A stretch of DNA of 64,000 nucleotides from Desulfoscipio geothermicus DSM 3669. GTDB taxonomy: Bacteria; Bacillota; Desulfotomaculia; Desulfotomaculales; Desulfallaceae. Location: positions 40,801 through 104,800 of the forward strand of contig NZ_FOYM01000013.1 in NCBI RefSeq assembly GCF_900115975.1, written 5' to 3'. The notes below the pieces were generated by a model that was given only the letters and a program-made list of their open reading frames with translations, was not told the origin of the DNA and did not search any database. This document shows, piece after piece, positions 34,412 to 43,295 of the stretch (the first letter of the stretch is position 1; each line of letters opens with the position of its first letter). Position numbers and translations under genes: made by a program.

Positions 34412-35190
34412 CTGCCTTCCGTCCTTTCATGCGTATATAATTTTTCAATCAGTTCATCCAGGTCGCTGATTGTGCCTACCGGATCCGGGGGTCTTTTGAT
34501 TACCACCACCGGCAGTGACAAATCAAGGGCGGCTTGAATTTTAGTATCGGACCCGCCCGCGATGCCGCTCTCTTTGGTTACCAGCACATCGGTTTCGTAT
34601 TCGGTCAACAGCAATTTGTTCATAGCCACTGAAAACGGCCCTTGCATGGCCACAATATCGCGCGGAGGTATTCCAAGGTCAATACAAAGGCGCAGCCCGG
34701 CGGGGTCCGGCAAAATTCTGGTAATCAGCCGCAGTCCCGCGGCATAAGCGGCGTCGGCAAATATTTGCAGGGTTTTGGTGCCGGTGGTAATAAATATGGT
34801 TTTACCCGCAAGTTCCACTGCCCTAACGGCAGCCTGTTCGTAACCGGTCACCGGAAAAATTAGCGGATGGTCGGGTAATGTCATGGCCGGCCTGACAAAC
34901 CTGAGGTATAAAATGCCGGTTTGCTTACAGGCATTCATGGCATTGGCGGTGGCTATTTCAGCGAACGGATGCGTCGCGTCTATCAATACTCGCACATTTT
35001 TGGCGCTGATCAGGTTGACAAGGCCTTTTTCGTCCAGCCGTCCCGTTATTACTTCAGATGCTTTGGTGTAGTCTTTCAGCAAACTGCTGCCGTAGGCGGT
35101 AGCCGTGCAAACAATTAATTTGAAATCATGTTGGAATAGTTTTTCCGTTAAAGCCCGACTTTCTGCAGTGCCGCCCAAAACCAGGATCAT
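34408..35190 (-). CDS. cbiJ: cobalt-precorrin-6A reductase
   Basis: 260 residues. CbiJ/CobK reduces the corrin macrocycle with NAD(P)H. Signature: LVLGGTAESRAL at the start, DATHPFAEIATANAMNAC, ITTGTKTLQIFA and VTKESGIAGGSDTKIQAA near the end. It overlaps both neighbours by 4 nt. Confidence 0.95.
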   Translation of the reverse strand: MILVLGGTAESRALTEKLFQHDFKLIVCTATAYGSSLLKDYTKASEVITGRLDEKGLVNLISAKNVRVLIDATHPFAEIATANAMNACKQTGILYLRFVRPAMTLPDHPLIFPVTGYEQAAVRAVELAGKTIFITTGTKTLQIFADAAYAAGLRLITRILPDPAGLRLCIDLGIPPRDIVAMQGPFSVAMNKLLLTEYETDVLVTKESGIAGGSDTKIQAALDLSLPVVVIKRPPDPVGTISDLDELIEKLYTHERTEGR

Positions 35191-35909
35191 AGTGCATATC
35201 CCCGTGGGGTTACGATGAACCCGCCGGCCAACCTGGTAGAACGATTCCCCACTATGACTGTGGTGAGCATGTCAATGGGATGGTGTAACATATTTTCCAG
35301 GTCGGTGATGTAAATTTCTTCATCTTGCCGGGCCGCGTTTTTGACTATCCCCACCGGTGTAGATGGTTCTTTGAATGTTAAAAATATTTCCCGTGCCTTG
35401 TTAATTTGCCAGTTTCTTTTCCTGCTGGCCGGGTTATAGAGCACAATGACAAAATCGGCGCCGGCCGCAGCTTCCAGCCGCCTTTCTATGGTTTCCCACG
35501 GGGTCAGCAGGTCGCTCAGGCTGATTACCGCGAAATCGTGCATCAGCGGGGCGCCCAGGCGGGCAGCGGCGGCAGTGGCCGAAGTAATCCCGGGGATGAC
35601 TTCCACGGGGACGTCGTCCAGTTTGCCGGATGCGTCCAGCATTTCGAGCACCAACCCGGCCATGCCGTATACGCCGGGGTCACCGCTGCTTACCACCGCC
35701 ACGCGGCGCCCGGCGGACGCCTGCTCAATGGCCGCCGCACAGCGGTCCTTCTCCCGGGTCATTCCGGTGCTGATGATCTCCTTGCCCTGAATATTATCTC
35801 GCACCAGGTCAATGTATGTTTTGTACCCCACGATCACGCCGGCGGTCTGCAGCGCCTGCAAGGTCCGGGGGCTCATATCGGCTGCCCCTCCCGGGCCGAT
35901 GCCGACCAC
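35187..35909 (-). CDS. cbiH: cobalt-precorrin-3B C17-methyltransferase
   Basis: 240 residues from a GTG with GGAGG 8 nt upstream, the site lying inside the end of cbiG. Tetrapyrrole methylase fold: VGIGPGGAADMSP binds SAM, VVSSGDPGVYGMAGL and EVIPGITSATAAAARLGAPL follow, and ADFVIVLYNPASRKRNWQI is typical of CbiH/CobJ. The ring-contraction step needs CbiG as partner, which is the preceding gene. Confidence 0.94.
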   Translation of the reverse strand: MVGIGPGGAADMSPRTLQALQTAGVIVGYKTYIDLVRDNIQGKEIISTGMTREKDRCAAAIEQASAGRRVAVVSSGDPGVYGMAGLVLEMLDASGKLDDVPVEVIPGITSATAAAARLGAPLMHDFAVISLSDLLTPWETIERRLEAAAGADFVIVLYNPASRKRNWQINKAREIFLTFKEPSTPVGIVKNAARQDEEIYITDLENMLHHPIDMLTTVIVGNRSTRLAGGFIVTPRGYAL

Positions 35910-35911
35910 GG

Positions 35912-36976
35912 TTATTGATCCTCCGCCAGGGCGATGGTTACGCCCGAAAATTTTTGTTTCGGTAATATTAATTCACCCTTTCTTGCTGCCAGAAGTGCTG
36001 CGGGTTCACACACTGCGGGAACCCCTATTTTCTGTTTTACAAAATCGGAATATTGCATGGTTAGGGGCGTTGTTCGAATAAAATCATTTATTTGCGCTGC
36101 TGTATACCAAACCAGGGGCACTTTTAAGGCCTGGGCCGCTTTTAGTAAACCCGGTTCACCGGCCTTGCGGTCAATGGTGGCCAGGGCCCTTACGCTTAAC
36201 CGGGATCGCTTACTTTTAGCCAGGGCGGTCTTAATGGCCGTCAATATTTTTTCCCCGGGTGTGCCCGACCGGCACCCCACTCCCACCACCAGGTTACGGG
36301 GACGCAAAAACATGGTATTGTCGGGGAGCGGGTCGTAAACCCGGTTGGTTGCTATAACCTTATAATCGGTGTGGCCGGCCGGGGCGGGATAATCATTGAT
36401 ACTAAAAAATTTTACGTTGTTAACATCATCAGGCAAGGTATCTGTCTCGGGCAGATAAAAATGTACGATTTTTCCGTTAACAATGGCACTGTTAACCCGA
36501 CGAACCGCCGCCGGGGGATCCAGAGCCCAGCCGCGTTCTCTGGCCAGTTCGTCCACCGCCGGCAGGCCGCGCACATCGGTGGCCGTGGTGATTACGGGCC
36601 TCGCGCCAAGGGCGTTCGCTACATGGCGGGCCAGGCTGTTCGCCCCCCCCAGGTGACCGGAGAGTACGCTGATTACGTTCCGGCCCGCCTCATCAACAAC
36701 CACCACCGCCGGGTCGGTGGTTTTGTCTTTGATATGCCCGGCAATCATTCTGACCACGATACCCAGAGCCATGACAAATATAATCCGGCGATGGCGGGCA
36801 AATGCTGTACCCACTGCGGGGGCCAGCGCTTGAAATCTTACGCACTGGCCGGCTGCGGTAAAATCCCTGTCGGGGGCGTATAAATATACCTCCTGGCTGT
36901 TCCGGGACAAAATTTCCTTGATTTGCCGTCCCAACAGGTAACCCTGTTTGGTCAGGCAGAAAATGGCGGTGCTCAA
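35912..36976 (-). CDS. cbiG: cobalt-precorrin-5A hydrolase
   Basis: 354 residues. CbiG opens the lactone and releases the C-20 fragment as acetaldehyde. An N-terminal domain (CLTKQGYLLGRQI), the conserved core VSVLSGHLGGANSLARHVA (split as VLSGHLGGANSLA) with VITTATDVRGLPAVDELA, and the C-terminal CobE-like domain (LVVGVGCRSGTPGEKI, LATIDRKAGEPGLL) are all present. The start is TTG overlapping the cbiF stop by 4 nt. Confidence 0.95.
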   Translation of the reverse strand: MSTAIFCLTKQGYLLGRQIKEILSRNSQEVYLYAPDRDFTAAGQCVRFQALAPAVGTAFARHRRIIFVMALGIVVRMIAGHIKDKTTDPAVVVVDEAGRNVISVLSGHLGGANSLARHVANALGARPVITTATDVRGLPAVDELARERGWALDPPAAVRRVNSAIVNGKIVHFYLPETDTLPDDVNNVKFFSINDYPAPAGHTDYKVIATNRVYDPLPDNTMFLRPRNLVVGVGCRSGTPGEKILTAIKTALAKSKRSRLSVRALATIDRKAGEPGLLKAAQALKVPLVWYTAAQINDFIRTTPLTMQYSDFVKQKIGVPAVCEPAALLAARKGELILPKQKFSGVTIALAEDQ

Positions 36977-37728
36977 TTTTTATCCCCGCGGAAGCCGTGG
37001 GAAAACCCTTCGTCATACAGGCGCGAAGGAGTGTAGGCGGCTTTTAAGGCATTTCCCACTGTTATCAGGGCTGTACGGGTGATGCCGGCTTCTTGCACCT
37101 TGCCGGTAATGTCGGCCAGGGTGCCGGATATAACGCGCTCATCGGGCCAGGAGGCCTTTTCCACGACTACCACCGGAGTTTCCGGGCGGTAGCCGCCCGC
37201 GATCAACTCACCGGTCAGCTTGTCCAGAAGGTGTACGCTTAGGAAAATGCACATGGTAGCTTCGTGGGTTGCTAATTTCTTGATGGATTCCTTTTCCGGC
37301 ACCGGCGTACGGCCTTCCATCCTGGTCAGGATAACTGTCTGGGTGATGCCGGGCAGGGTAAGCTCGTGGGGCATGGCAGCGGCGGCCGCCAGAAATGAAC
37401 TGACGCCCGGGATTACTGTAAAGGGCACTGATGCTTCTTGCAGGGCGTCCATCTGCTCCTGGATGGCACCGTAAAGGGAAGGGTCGCCGGTATGCAGGCG
37501 GGCTACATCCTGACCGGTGCGATACGCGTCAATCATTATTTGGATTATCTCCTGCAAGGTCATGCCGGCGCTGTTGTAAATCCTGGCATCGGCGGCGCAC
37601 ATTTTCAGCAGTTCCTTGTTGACCAGTGATCCGGCATAGATGACCACCGGGGCCCGGGCTAATATTCTAGATCCTTTGACAGTGATCAAATCCGGGTCGC
37701 CCGGTCCGGCGCCGATAAAATAAATCAT
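36973..37728 (-). CDS. cbiF: cobalt-precorrin-4 C11-methyltransferase
   Basis: 251 residues. Tetrapyrrole methylase with FIGAGPGDPDLITVKGSRIL, VIYAGSLV, RLHTGDPSLYGAIQEQMDAL and VIPGVSSFLAAAAAMPHELT. The pattern YAGSLV plus HTGDPSLYGA is diagnostic of CbiF/CobM. It overlaps cbiG by 4 nt and touches cbiL by 1 nt. Confidence 0.95.
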   Translation of the reverse strand: MIYFIGAGPGDPDLITVKGSRILARAPVVIYAGSLVNKELLKMCAADARIYNSAGMTLQEIIQIMIDAYRTGQDVARLHTGDPSLYGAIQEQMDALQEASVPFTVIPGVSSFLAAAAAMPHELTLPGITQTVILTRMEGRTPVPEKESIKKLATHEATMCIFLSVHLLDKLTGELIAGGYRPETPVVVVEKASWPDERVISGTLADITGKVQEAGITRTALITVGNALKAAYTPSRLYDEGFSHGFRGDKN

Positions 37729-38438
37729 TAATAATCCCTCCGCTTTTTAACTATCAATAAGGACATGTAGTGCAGTTTCTGTTCCTGTAATGTATCGAGT
37801 TGATCTGAGGCGAATTGGTCGGGAAAACCGCAGCGGTTAACGAAGTAAGTGGCAATATTATCAAAACGGTTGAAATATTCTACTAACTCGGGCAACCGCC
37901 GGTTTACTTTCATCAGCACTACAGTATCAAAGGTTTCCATGATACGCTGCAAGTCATCAAGGTCATAAGCTGCGGGGATCACGGCCAGTTTTTCTTCGCC
38001 CTCCACCAGCGGTTCGTTGATGTAGGCCGGACAGGCTGTTATGGAAGATACCCCGGGAATGGTTTCCACGGCAATATCCGGATGATTGCCCCTGATATAA
38101 CGCAGTAAGTAACCGTAAGTACTGTAAAGGGTGGGATCTCCAATGGTGATGAAAGCTACGTCCCGGCCGTGTAACAGTTCTTCGGCCACCATTTGGCCGG
38201 CCTGCCGCCAGCTGTTTTCCAGCACCGCCCGGTCTCTGGACATGGGAAACTCCAGTTCAAGCAGTTTATGGTCGCCGGGGACGACCGCCTTGACGGTGGT
38301 CAAAGCCAGGCTTTCTTTCTCCATGCGTGATTTGGGTACGCACAGAACGTCCACTCCGGTTAATATCCTTTGTGCTTTTATCGTCAACAGTTCCGGGTCA
38401 CCCGGCCCGACGCCGATGCCGTAAAATCTACCAGCCAA
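37728..38438 (-). CDS. cbiL: cobalt-precorrin-2 C20-methyltransferase
   Basis: 236 residues from a TTG with GGGAGGAAG about 9 nt upstream. GIGVGPGDPELLTIKAQRIL, VAFITIGDPTLYSTYGYLL and ETIPGVSSITACPAYINEPL are typical of CbiL/CobI, which adds the C-20 methyl group to cobalt-factor II or cobalt-precorrin-2 using SAM. Confidence 0.95.
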   Translation of the reverse strand: MAGRFYGIGVGPGDPELLTIKAQRILTGVDVLCVPKSRMEKESLALTTVKAVVPGDHKLLELEFPMSRDRAVLENSWRQAGQMVAEELLHGRDVAFITIGDPTLYSTYGYLLRYIRGNHPDIAVETIPGVSSITACPAYINEPLVEGEEKLAVIPAAYDLDDLQRIMETFDTVVLMKVNRRLPELVEYFNRFDNIATYFVNRCGFPDQFASDQLDTLQEQKLHYMSLLIVKKRRDY

Positions 38439-38442
38439 AATA

Positions 38443-39039
38443 TTACACTTCCTCCCTGTTTTTTTCCGCGGTATATATGTAAATCGGGTTCAAAGCCCGC
38501 CACATGTGCACCTTTCCCACCGATGCAACCCGGGAGATATTGACCTGGATTAGTTCCCCGCCCCACTCGCTTAAGAATTGTTGACAAACCGCCAGCGTTT
38601 CCAGGGTCACCGCATTTACGACCACTCTTCCGCCCGGCTGCAACCTATGCATCACCAGTTGGAAAATTTCGGCCAGCCGGCCCCCGCTTCCGCCGATAAT
38701 TACGCGGTGGGGATCGGGCAGTTCTTGGAGAGCTTCCGGGGCTGCGCCGGAAATTAAAACTACGTTTGCCACAGCGAATTTTGCTATATTGCTTTGGGTC
38801 GCTTCCAGGCCCCGGGGGGTTCTTTCCACGGCGTACACGGTGCCGCCGGGCACCAGCAAGGCCGCTTCCACGGACAGTGAACCGGTCCCCGAACCGATGT
38901 CCCAGACTGTTTGCCGTGGGGCCAGCCGGGCCTTGGCCAGGGTCAGCACCCTGACTTCCTCCTTGGTCATGGGCACTTCGTTCCGGTTGAAGAGTTCATC
39001 CGCAATGCCCGGAGTGGAATAAGGCCATTGATCATTCAT
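38443..39039 (-). CDS. cbiT: cobalt-precorrin-6B C15-methyltransferase (decarboxylating)
   Basis: 198 residues. Class I methyltransferase: TKEEVRVLTLAKARLAP, motif I VWDIGSGTGSLSVEAALLVP, and GGSGGRLAEIFQL. CbiT methylates C-15 and removes the C-12 acetate carboxyl. CbiE and CbiT are separate genes here, not fused as CobL; they overlap by 8 nt. Confidence 0.95.
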   Translation of the reverse strand: MNDQWPYSTPGIADELFNRNEVPMTKEEVRVLTLAKARLAPRQTVWDIGSGTGSLSVEAALLVPGGTVYAVERTPRGLEATQSNIAKFAVANVVLISGAAPEALQELPDPHRVIIGGSGGRLAEIFQLVMHRLQPGGRVVVNAVTLETLAVCQQFLSEWGGELIQVNISRVASVGKVHMWRALNPIYIYTAEKNREEV

Positions 39040-39664
39040 TTTTTATCACCATCACGCAATTTTGAGCTTGCCACTGTTGTACCTGGGCCAATTCCTCCAG
39101 GGTGGTCGCATTTATTGTCTCATTAGGATAAGAGAGATTGCAACCCACGAACACCGTTCTGTTACCCGTTCCGGCCCGGAGCAGGGTCCGGGCCAGTGCC
39201 GCCGGGTTATGTTGTGGATCGGTCAGGGCAACAACCTTATGGTGGTTTTTAACCGCTTCGATCAGGGGGGCAACATCCCGCCCGTGGCAGCTGGTCAAGT
39301 ATGCATCATCCCAGGTGATGCCCAGTTTGGCACAGGCCAGTTGTACCGAAGATATACCGGGGATGACATTAATATCGACGCCCGGCAGGCGGCGCTTGAG
39401 GGCGGCCAAAATGCCGTAAAATCCCGGGTCGCCCGAAGCCAGCACAGCAATTTTCCTTTGTGCGTTAATTTTTTCTGTAATAAACCGAAATAGGCCGTCC
39501 AGGTCTTTGGTAATGATATACTTTTCTTTTATCAAGTTATTAAATAACGTGAGCTGTCTGCGCCCGCCCACCAAAACATCAGCCTGACTGACGGCCTCTT
39601 CCGCTGCCCGGGTCAGGTATTCCCGGCTGCCCGGCCCCAGCCCGACTACGGTGATATCCGCCAA
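39032..39664 (-). CDS. cbiE: cobalt-precorrin-7 C5-methyltransferase
   Basis: 210 residues from a TTG with GGGAGGG 8 nt upstream. Tetrapyrrole methylase domain: VVGLGPGSREYLTRAAEEAV, LVGGRRQLTLF, VLASGDPGFYGILAALKRRL and PGISSVQLACAKLGITWDDA. It overlaps cbiD by 19 nt, the largest overlap of the operon. Confidence 0.94.
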   Translation of the reverse strand: MADITVVGLGPGSREYLTRAAEEAVSQADVLVGGRRQLTLFNNLIKEKYIITKDLDGLFRFITEKINAQRKIAVLASGDPGFYGILAALKRRLPGVDINVIPGISSVQLACAKLGITWDDAYLTSCHGRDVAPLIEAVKNHHKVVALTDPQHNPAALARTLLRAGTGNRTVFVGCNLSYPNETINATTLEELAQVQQWQAQNCVMVIKNE

Positions 39665-40755
39665 CCCAATTCCCTCCCGATTAACCGGGCCTGTTCGTCC
39701 GCGGCCAGTATTTCACCGCGCATGGAAAGCAATACCGTGCCCACGACAAGCCGGTCCCGGACGTGGGCAGTCGCTCTGGCGCTGGCCCTTTGGGCGGCCA
39801 TTGCCAGTACCCGGGTTAGATTATGCTGCAGCAGTATTTCCACTATGGCCTCGGTGGTGGTACTGTTTAAAATGGCATTTACTGTGGCAGAGCCGGCTCC
39901 CGCCGCTGCGGCCAGCGCCGCAAAGGTTTCCTGTCTGGCGTCAGCCAGCTTGCTGTGGGTATGAAATATGCCGGCGGCTACTTTGATCAGCTTGCCGCAG
40001 TGTCCCCACAAGATAACTTTTTTAATACCCCGCTCAACGCAGCCTTCCAGCATAAAACCCACGAAGTTGCCCATTTCGACGATTGTTTTTTCCGGCAATC
40101 CCCTGTCTGTGGCCCATTTGACACCCATTCGACCGGGTGTCAAAAGTACTTTGTCAAAACCGTGGGCTAAGGCCATGTCAATCATGGGCAACAGGGAATT
40201 TTTAAAGGCTTCCTCGGACATGGGACGTACAATGCCGGTAGTCCCTAAAATGGAAATGCCGCCTACAATACCCAGGCGGGGATTGAGAGTGCGTTTGGCG
40301 ACCTTTTCACCGCCCGGCACACTAATGGTGACGGAACACCCTGTATTTTCAGGCAACACTTCGGCTACGGCGGTTTTGATCATCCAGGCGGGTACGGGAT
40401 TGATGGCGGGCCCCCCCACCGGGACCTGCAGTCCCGGCTGGGTGACCCTTCCTACTCCCTCTCCGCCTTTTATGGAAATTAAATTGCTATCGTCGGGCAC
40501 TAGCTCGGCAATAACTTCCAGGCCGTGGGTTACATCGGGATCATCGCCGCCATCCTTCAGCACTGCCGCACCCTGCCCTTGCGGTAGGCTGATATAACGC
40601 TGCACGGGCACCCAAATTTGGTTGCCCTGGGGATTGGAAACTGGCAACCGTCCGGGGTATTGGTTTTTAAAAAGTGCCGTAGCGGCGGCTTTGGCCGCTG
40701 CGGCTGCGCAGGCTCCGGTACTGATACCCGTTCTCAGTTTTTTTTGGGCTACCAT
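39646..40755 (-). CDS. cbiD: cobalt-precorrin-5B C1-methyltransferase
   Basis: 369 residues. CbiD has its own fold and transfers a methyl group to C-1. RTGISTGACAAAAAKAA at the start, DGGDDPDVTHGLEVIAEL, GEGVGRVTQPGLQVPVGGPA, GGISILGTTGIVRPMSE and HCGKLIKVAAGIFHTHSKLA are conserved. It is the first gene of the operon; ATG with AAGGAG 7 nt upstream. Only 72 nt separate it from the dnaI-like gene, and no cobalamin riboswitch is visible there. Confidence 0.96.
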   Translation of the reverse strand: MVAQKKLRTGISTGACAAAAAKAAATALFKNQYPGRLPVSNPQGNQIWVPVQRYISLPQGQGAAVLKDGGDDPDVTHGLEVIAELVPDDSNLISIKGGEGVGRVTQPGLQVPVGGPAINPVPAWMIKTAVAEVLPENTGCSVTISVPGGEKVAKRTLNPRLGIVGGISILGTTGIVRPMSEEAFKNSLLPMIDMALAHGFDKVLLTPGRMGVKWATDRGLPEKTIVEMGNFVGFMLEGCVERGIKKVILWGHCGKLIKVAAGIFHTHSKLADARQETFAALAAAAGAGSATVNAILNSTTTEAIVEILLQHNLTRVLAMAAQRASARATAHVRDRLVVGTVLLSMRGEILAADEQARLIGRELGWRISP

Positions 40756-40782
40756 ATTATAATTCTCCTTGATAAATAAACC

Positions 40783-40806
40783 CGCTCCGGTAAATAGAAC
40801 GGGCTA
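40783..40806 (-). terminator. imperfect hairpin between dnaI-like gene and cbiD
   Basis: GCCCGTTC and GGAGCGGGT pair imperfectly around TATTTACC, with TTTATTTATC following on the minus strand. It is plausibly a weak terminator that ends the dnaD-dnaI transcript just before the cbi operon; read-through may feed cbiD. Confidence 0.45.
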
Positions 40807-40827
40807 ATAATCATTAACCACAGTTGT

Positions 40828-41559
40828 TTACCTGCCGGATTTGACCAGCTGTACACGTATGTCAATATCCACCAGCAAACGATAAGGGCGGCACATCTGA
40901 AAAATACGGGAAGTCGTTCTTTCTCCCAGGTATTCCTCCAGGTCTTCCAGATTGATGTTGCTGGTAATAACGGTCGGAAGTAGATAATTCAACCGGTAAT
41001 TAATAATGGAAAATATTTTGTTGCGCGTCCAGTCGGTATAGTTATGCGCGCCCAGGTCATCCAGTACCAACAGGGGGACTTCCCTGGCGGTATCCAGTAA
41101 TTCCGACTCGGTCATAGGATTTTGCTTGTGGGTATCATAAGTTGCCTTGATCTGGTCCAGTAAATCGGGCACCACCACAAACAGCAAAGTTGTGTTCCTG
41201 GCCAACAGGGCATTGGCTATGCAGCAGGCCAGAAATGTTTTACCGCTCCCCACCGGACCGGTTAATAATAGCCCCTGGGTGTGCGGGTCTTTCAGGTAAC
41301 TGCGGACGAAATCTTTCGCGGCCTGTACGGTGATGGCGGCGGAATCGCGATAGGAAATTTTTTTGACCGGGTCTATTTTTGTTGGCGAATAAAAGTGCAA
41401 CGCAAACTGGTCAAAGGTATATTGAGTAAACTTGGGCGGTATCCGGGCCGCTTTTATTTTATTGTTGATGACGCGCATCTTAATACAGCTGCAGGGCTCG
41501 GCCACGCCGTTTTGGACAACCAGCCCGCGGTCGGCGCATTTATTGCAAGTATAAGTCAA
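40828..41559 (-). CDS. DnaI/DnaC-type helicase loader
   Basis: 243 residues from a TTG. An N-terminal zinc-type cluster (CNKCADRG, CSCIKM) is followed by an AAA+ ATPase: Walker A LLLTGPVGSGKTFLACCIA and Walker B VPLLVLDDLGAHNYTDW, with a sensor NYRLNYLLPTVITSNI and an Arg-finger region RTTSRIFQMC. It loads the replicative helicase together with DnaD-type proteins. It lies 16 nt downstream of the dnaD gene, the standard Firmicutes pairing. Confidence 0.88.
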   Translation of the reverse strand: MTYTCNKCADRGLVVQNGVAEPCSCIKMRVINNKIKAARIPPKFTQYTFDQFALHFYSPTKIDPVKKISYRDSAAITVQAAKDFVRSYLKDPHTQGLLLTGPVGSGKTFLACCIANALLARNTTLLFVVVPDLLDQIKATYDTHKQNPMTESELLDTAREVPLLVLDDLGAHNYTDWTRNKIFSIINYRLNYLLPTVITSNINLEDLEEYLGERTTSRIFQMCRPYRLLVDIDIRVQLVKSGR

Positions 41560-41575
41560 ATCCTGACAGACCTTT

Positions 41576-42370
41576 CTAACTCATATAAAGAGATTGGATC
41601 AAACTCTTTTTATCACTTTTTTTATCGTTGTGCAGCCGGGCGCCGGCACCCGGTTTATTGCTTTGTTTTGTTTTAAATTTCCTGTCATATTCTTCAATGT
41701 TCGCGGGTGTTCTGATATTGTTTTTTTCCCACTCCAGCAAAATACCATCAATATATTTAAAATTATGTTTGCCCATCAGCACGGCCCGGCGCAAAGCCTC
41801 TAACACCATAACAGGGGATATTTTCTGTGACCAGATTTTGATTTGTTCCACTTCCATGGGGGAAAGGGGCCGGCCAAATTCATTTTCAAAACTGGTATAT
41901 AAGTTTAGTGCCTTATATGAATCCATATTACCGTCCGTTAACAATTTTTTGATTGTTTCGTTTTCCTTTACTTTAGTACAGGCCCAGACCTCGGACAGTT
42001 TTTCAAATAATGGTTCGAAATCGTATCCCTTGATGACCAGGTTTTGTTCCGCGTCAAAAAAGTCCGTAATCTTGAGCAATTCCTTGTGGACTAAACTTTC
42101 CAGATCGCCGGTGATTTGTTCTTCATTGCCGGATAGTAGCTCTCTAAGCAAGGAAGGAGCAGGCAAATATATTTTTTCTTCAGTCCGTAATCTAAACAAC
42201 TGAATAAGCAGCATCATTTCGGTATCCGAGATGCCCAGATGTTTATACAATTTAAGCAGCAGGTTCGGGATGGCCGTGGAGCCATGCGTAAACAAATCCG
42301 TCCCGAAGGCGGCGGTAATATTGCCCTTTTTATACTTTTTAACAGTTCCACCCTGCCTTATATTACCCAT
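41576..42370 (-). CDS. DnaD-domain replication-initiation protein
   Basis: 264 residues. A winged-helix N-terminal part (GISDTEMMLLIQLFRLRTEE) and a C-terminal DnaB_2/DnaD domain with YTSFENEFGRPLSPMEVEQI, then FKYIDGILLEWEKNNI, the YxxxIxxxW-type signature. The basic tail (DKKSDKKSLI) may bind DNA. ATG has AAGGAG upstream. It helps recruit the helicase with the loader encoded next. Confidence 0.88.
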   Translation of the reverse strand: MGNIRQGGTVKKYKKGNITAAFGTDLFTHGSTAIPNLLLKLYKHLGISDTEMMLLIQLFRLRTEEKIYLPAPSLLRELLSGNEEQITGDLESLVHKELLKITDFFDAEQNLVIKGYDFEPLFEKLSEVWACTKVKENETIKKLLTDGNMDSYKALNLYTSFENEFGRPLSPMEVEQIKIWSQKISPVMVLEALRRAVLMGKHNFKYIDGILLEWEKNNIRTPANIEEYDRKFKTKQSNKPGAGARLHNDKKSDKKSLIQSLYMS

Positions 42371-42404
42371 TGATATCTCTCCTTAATCTAAGCCTAAATT
42401 TATT

Positions 42405-43295
42405 TTATGGCAGGGTGGGCAGGTTTGTCCACCCCTTTTGCGGATCGGGCTTGCGACCGGTAAAGGTTGCTGCCTGCAGATCAAACTGTTTTAGCAACCG
42501 TTCCGCCGCTTGTAAACCTTGCCCAATTTCACTTAAAGAATGGGCGTCGGAGCCGGTGGTAAAAATTTGCACTCCCTGTTGCAGGGCTGTTTGCACAATG
42601 GCCTTTGAGGGGTGTAAATCGCCTAGCTCGCGGCGTAGCCCGGAGGTGTTGATTTCCAAGCCGATATGGTGCCGGGCCATATATTTAAATATTTTTTCAA
42701 TATAACCCCGGTGCATTTCCTCAATATTATTACGGTCCAGGTATACTGTGCCGTAGCGTCGGTAAAGGTCAATATGTGCCATGCAATCAAACAGGCGGCT
42801 TTTTACAGCCGCTTCCAGTGATGTGAAATAATCCTGAGCCACCTCCGCACAGGTCTTGCCGGCAAAGTGAACGGCGCATTCCTTTTTTGACGATATGGCC
42901 ACATGGTTTAGACAGTGAATGGAACCCAGCACAAAATCAAAGGGAAAGCCAGTCAATATTTTTTCTATGTACATTTCCCGGCCGGGCTCGTAACCTACCT
43001 CAATACCGGCTTTTATAACCAGACGGGGAGAAAATTTTTCCCGGGCCATGTTTATTTCCTGAAAATAAAAATCCAACCACTGCAGGTCTTCCATGGGCAT
43101 GACACGACCGTTGCACCGTACGAACCAGTCCAGGTGTTTCCGGGCCTCGTCCACTTCCAGGTGGGGTGTGAAGCATATTTCCGCCAGGCCGATCTGCATC
43201 GCCCGAACACAGTATTCGTCAATACCCACCGGCGCGGCGTCAATGGAGTAACCGGGATGAACATGGTAATCCACCAATTTAATTGTATCAGACAA
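42405..43295 (-). CDS. PHP-domain phosphoesterase (HisK-like)
   Basis: 296 residues from a TTG. PHP metal motifs: DYHVHPGYS (His11, His13), CFTPHLEVD, GIEVGYEPG, VLGSIHCLN, CMAHIDLYRRYG, LEINTSGLR and TTGSDAHSLSEIGQG. The layout is that of histidinol-phosphate phosphatases, but no his genes are near, so the physiological substrate is open. It overlaps the upstream hydrolase by 8 nt. Confidence 0.85.
   Translation of the reverse strand: MSDTIKLVDYHVHPGYSIDAAPVGIDEYCVRAMQIGLAEICFTPHLEVDEARKHLDWFVRCNGRVMPMEDLQWLDFYFQEINMAREKFSPRLVIKAGIEVGYEPGREMYIEKILTGFPFDFVLGSIHCLNHVAISSKKECAVHFAGKTCAEVAQDYFTSLEAAVKSRLFDCMAHIDLYRRYGTVYLDRNNIEEMHRGYIEKIFKYMARHHIGLEINTSGLRRELGDLHPSKAIVQTALQQGVQIFTTGSDAHSLSEIGQGLQAAERLLKQFDLQAATFTGRKPDPQKGWTNLPTLP

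Noticed and set aside
40756..40827. Cobalamin riboswitch ahead of cbiD
   Set aside because: The gap is only 72 nt, and no B12-box-like sequence is visible there.
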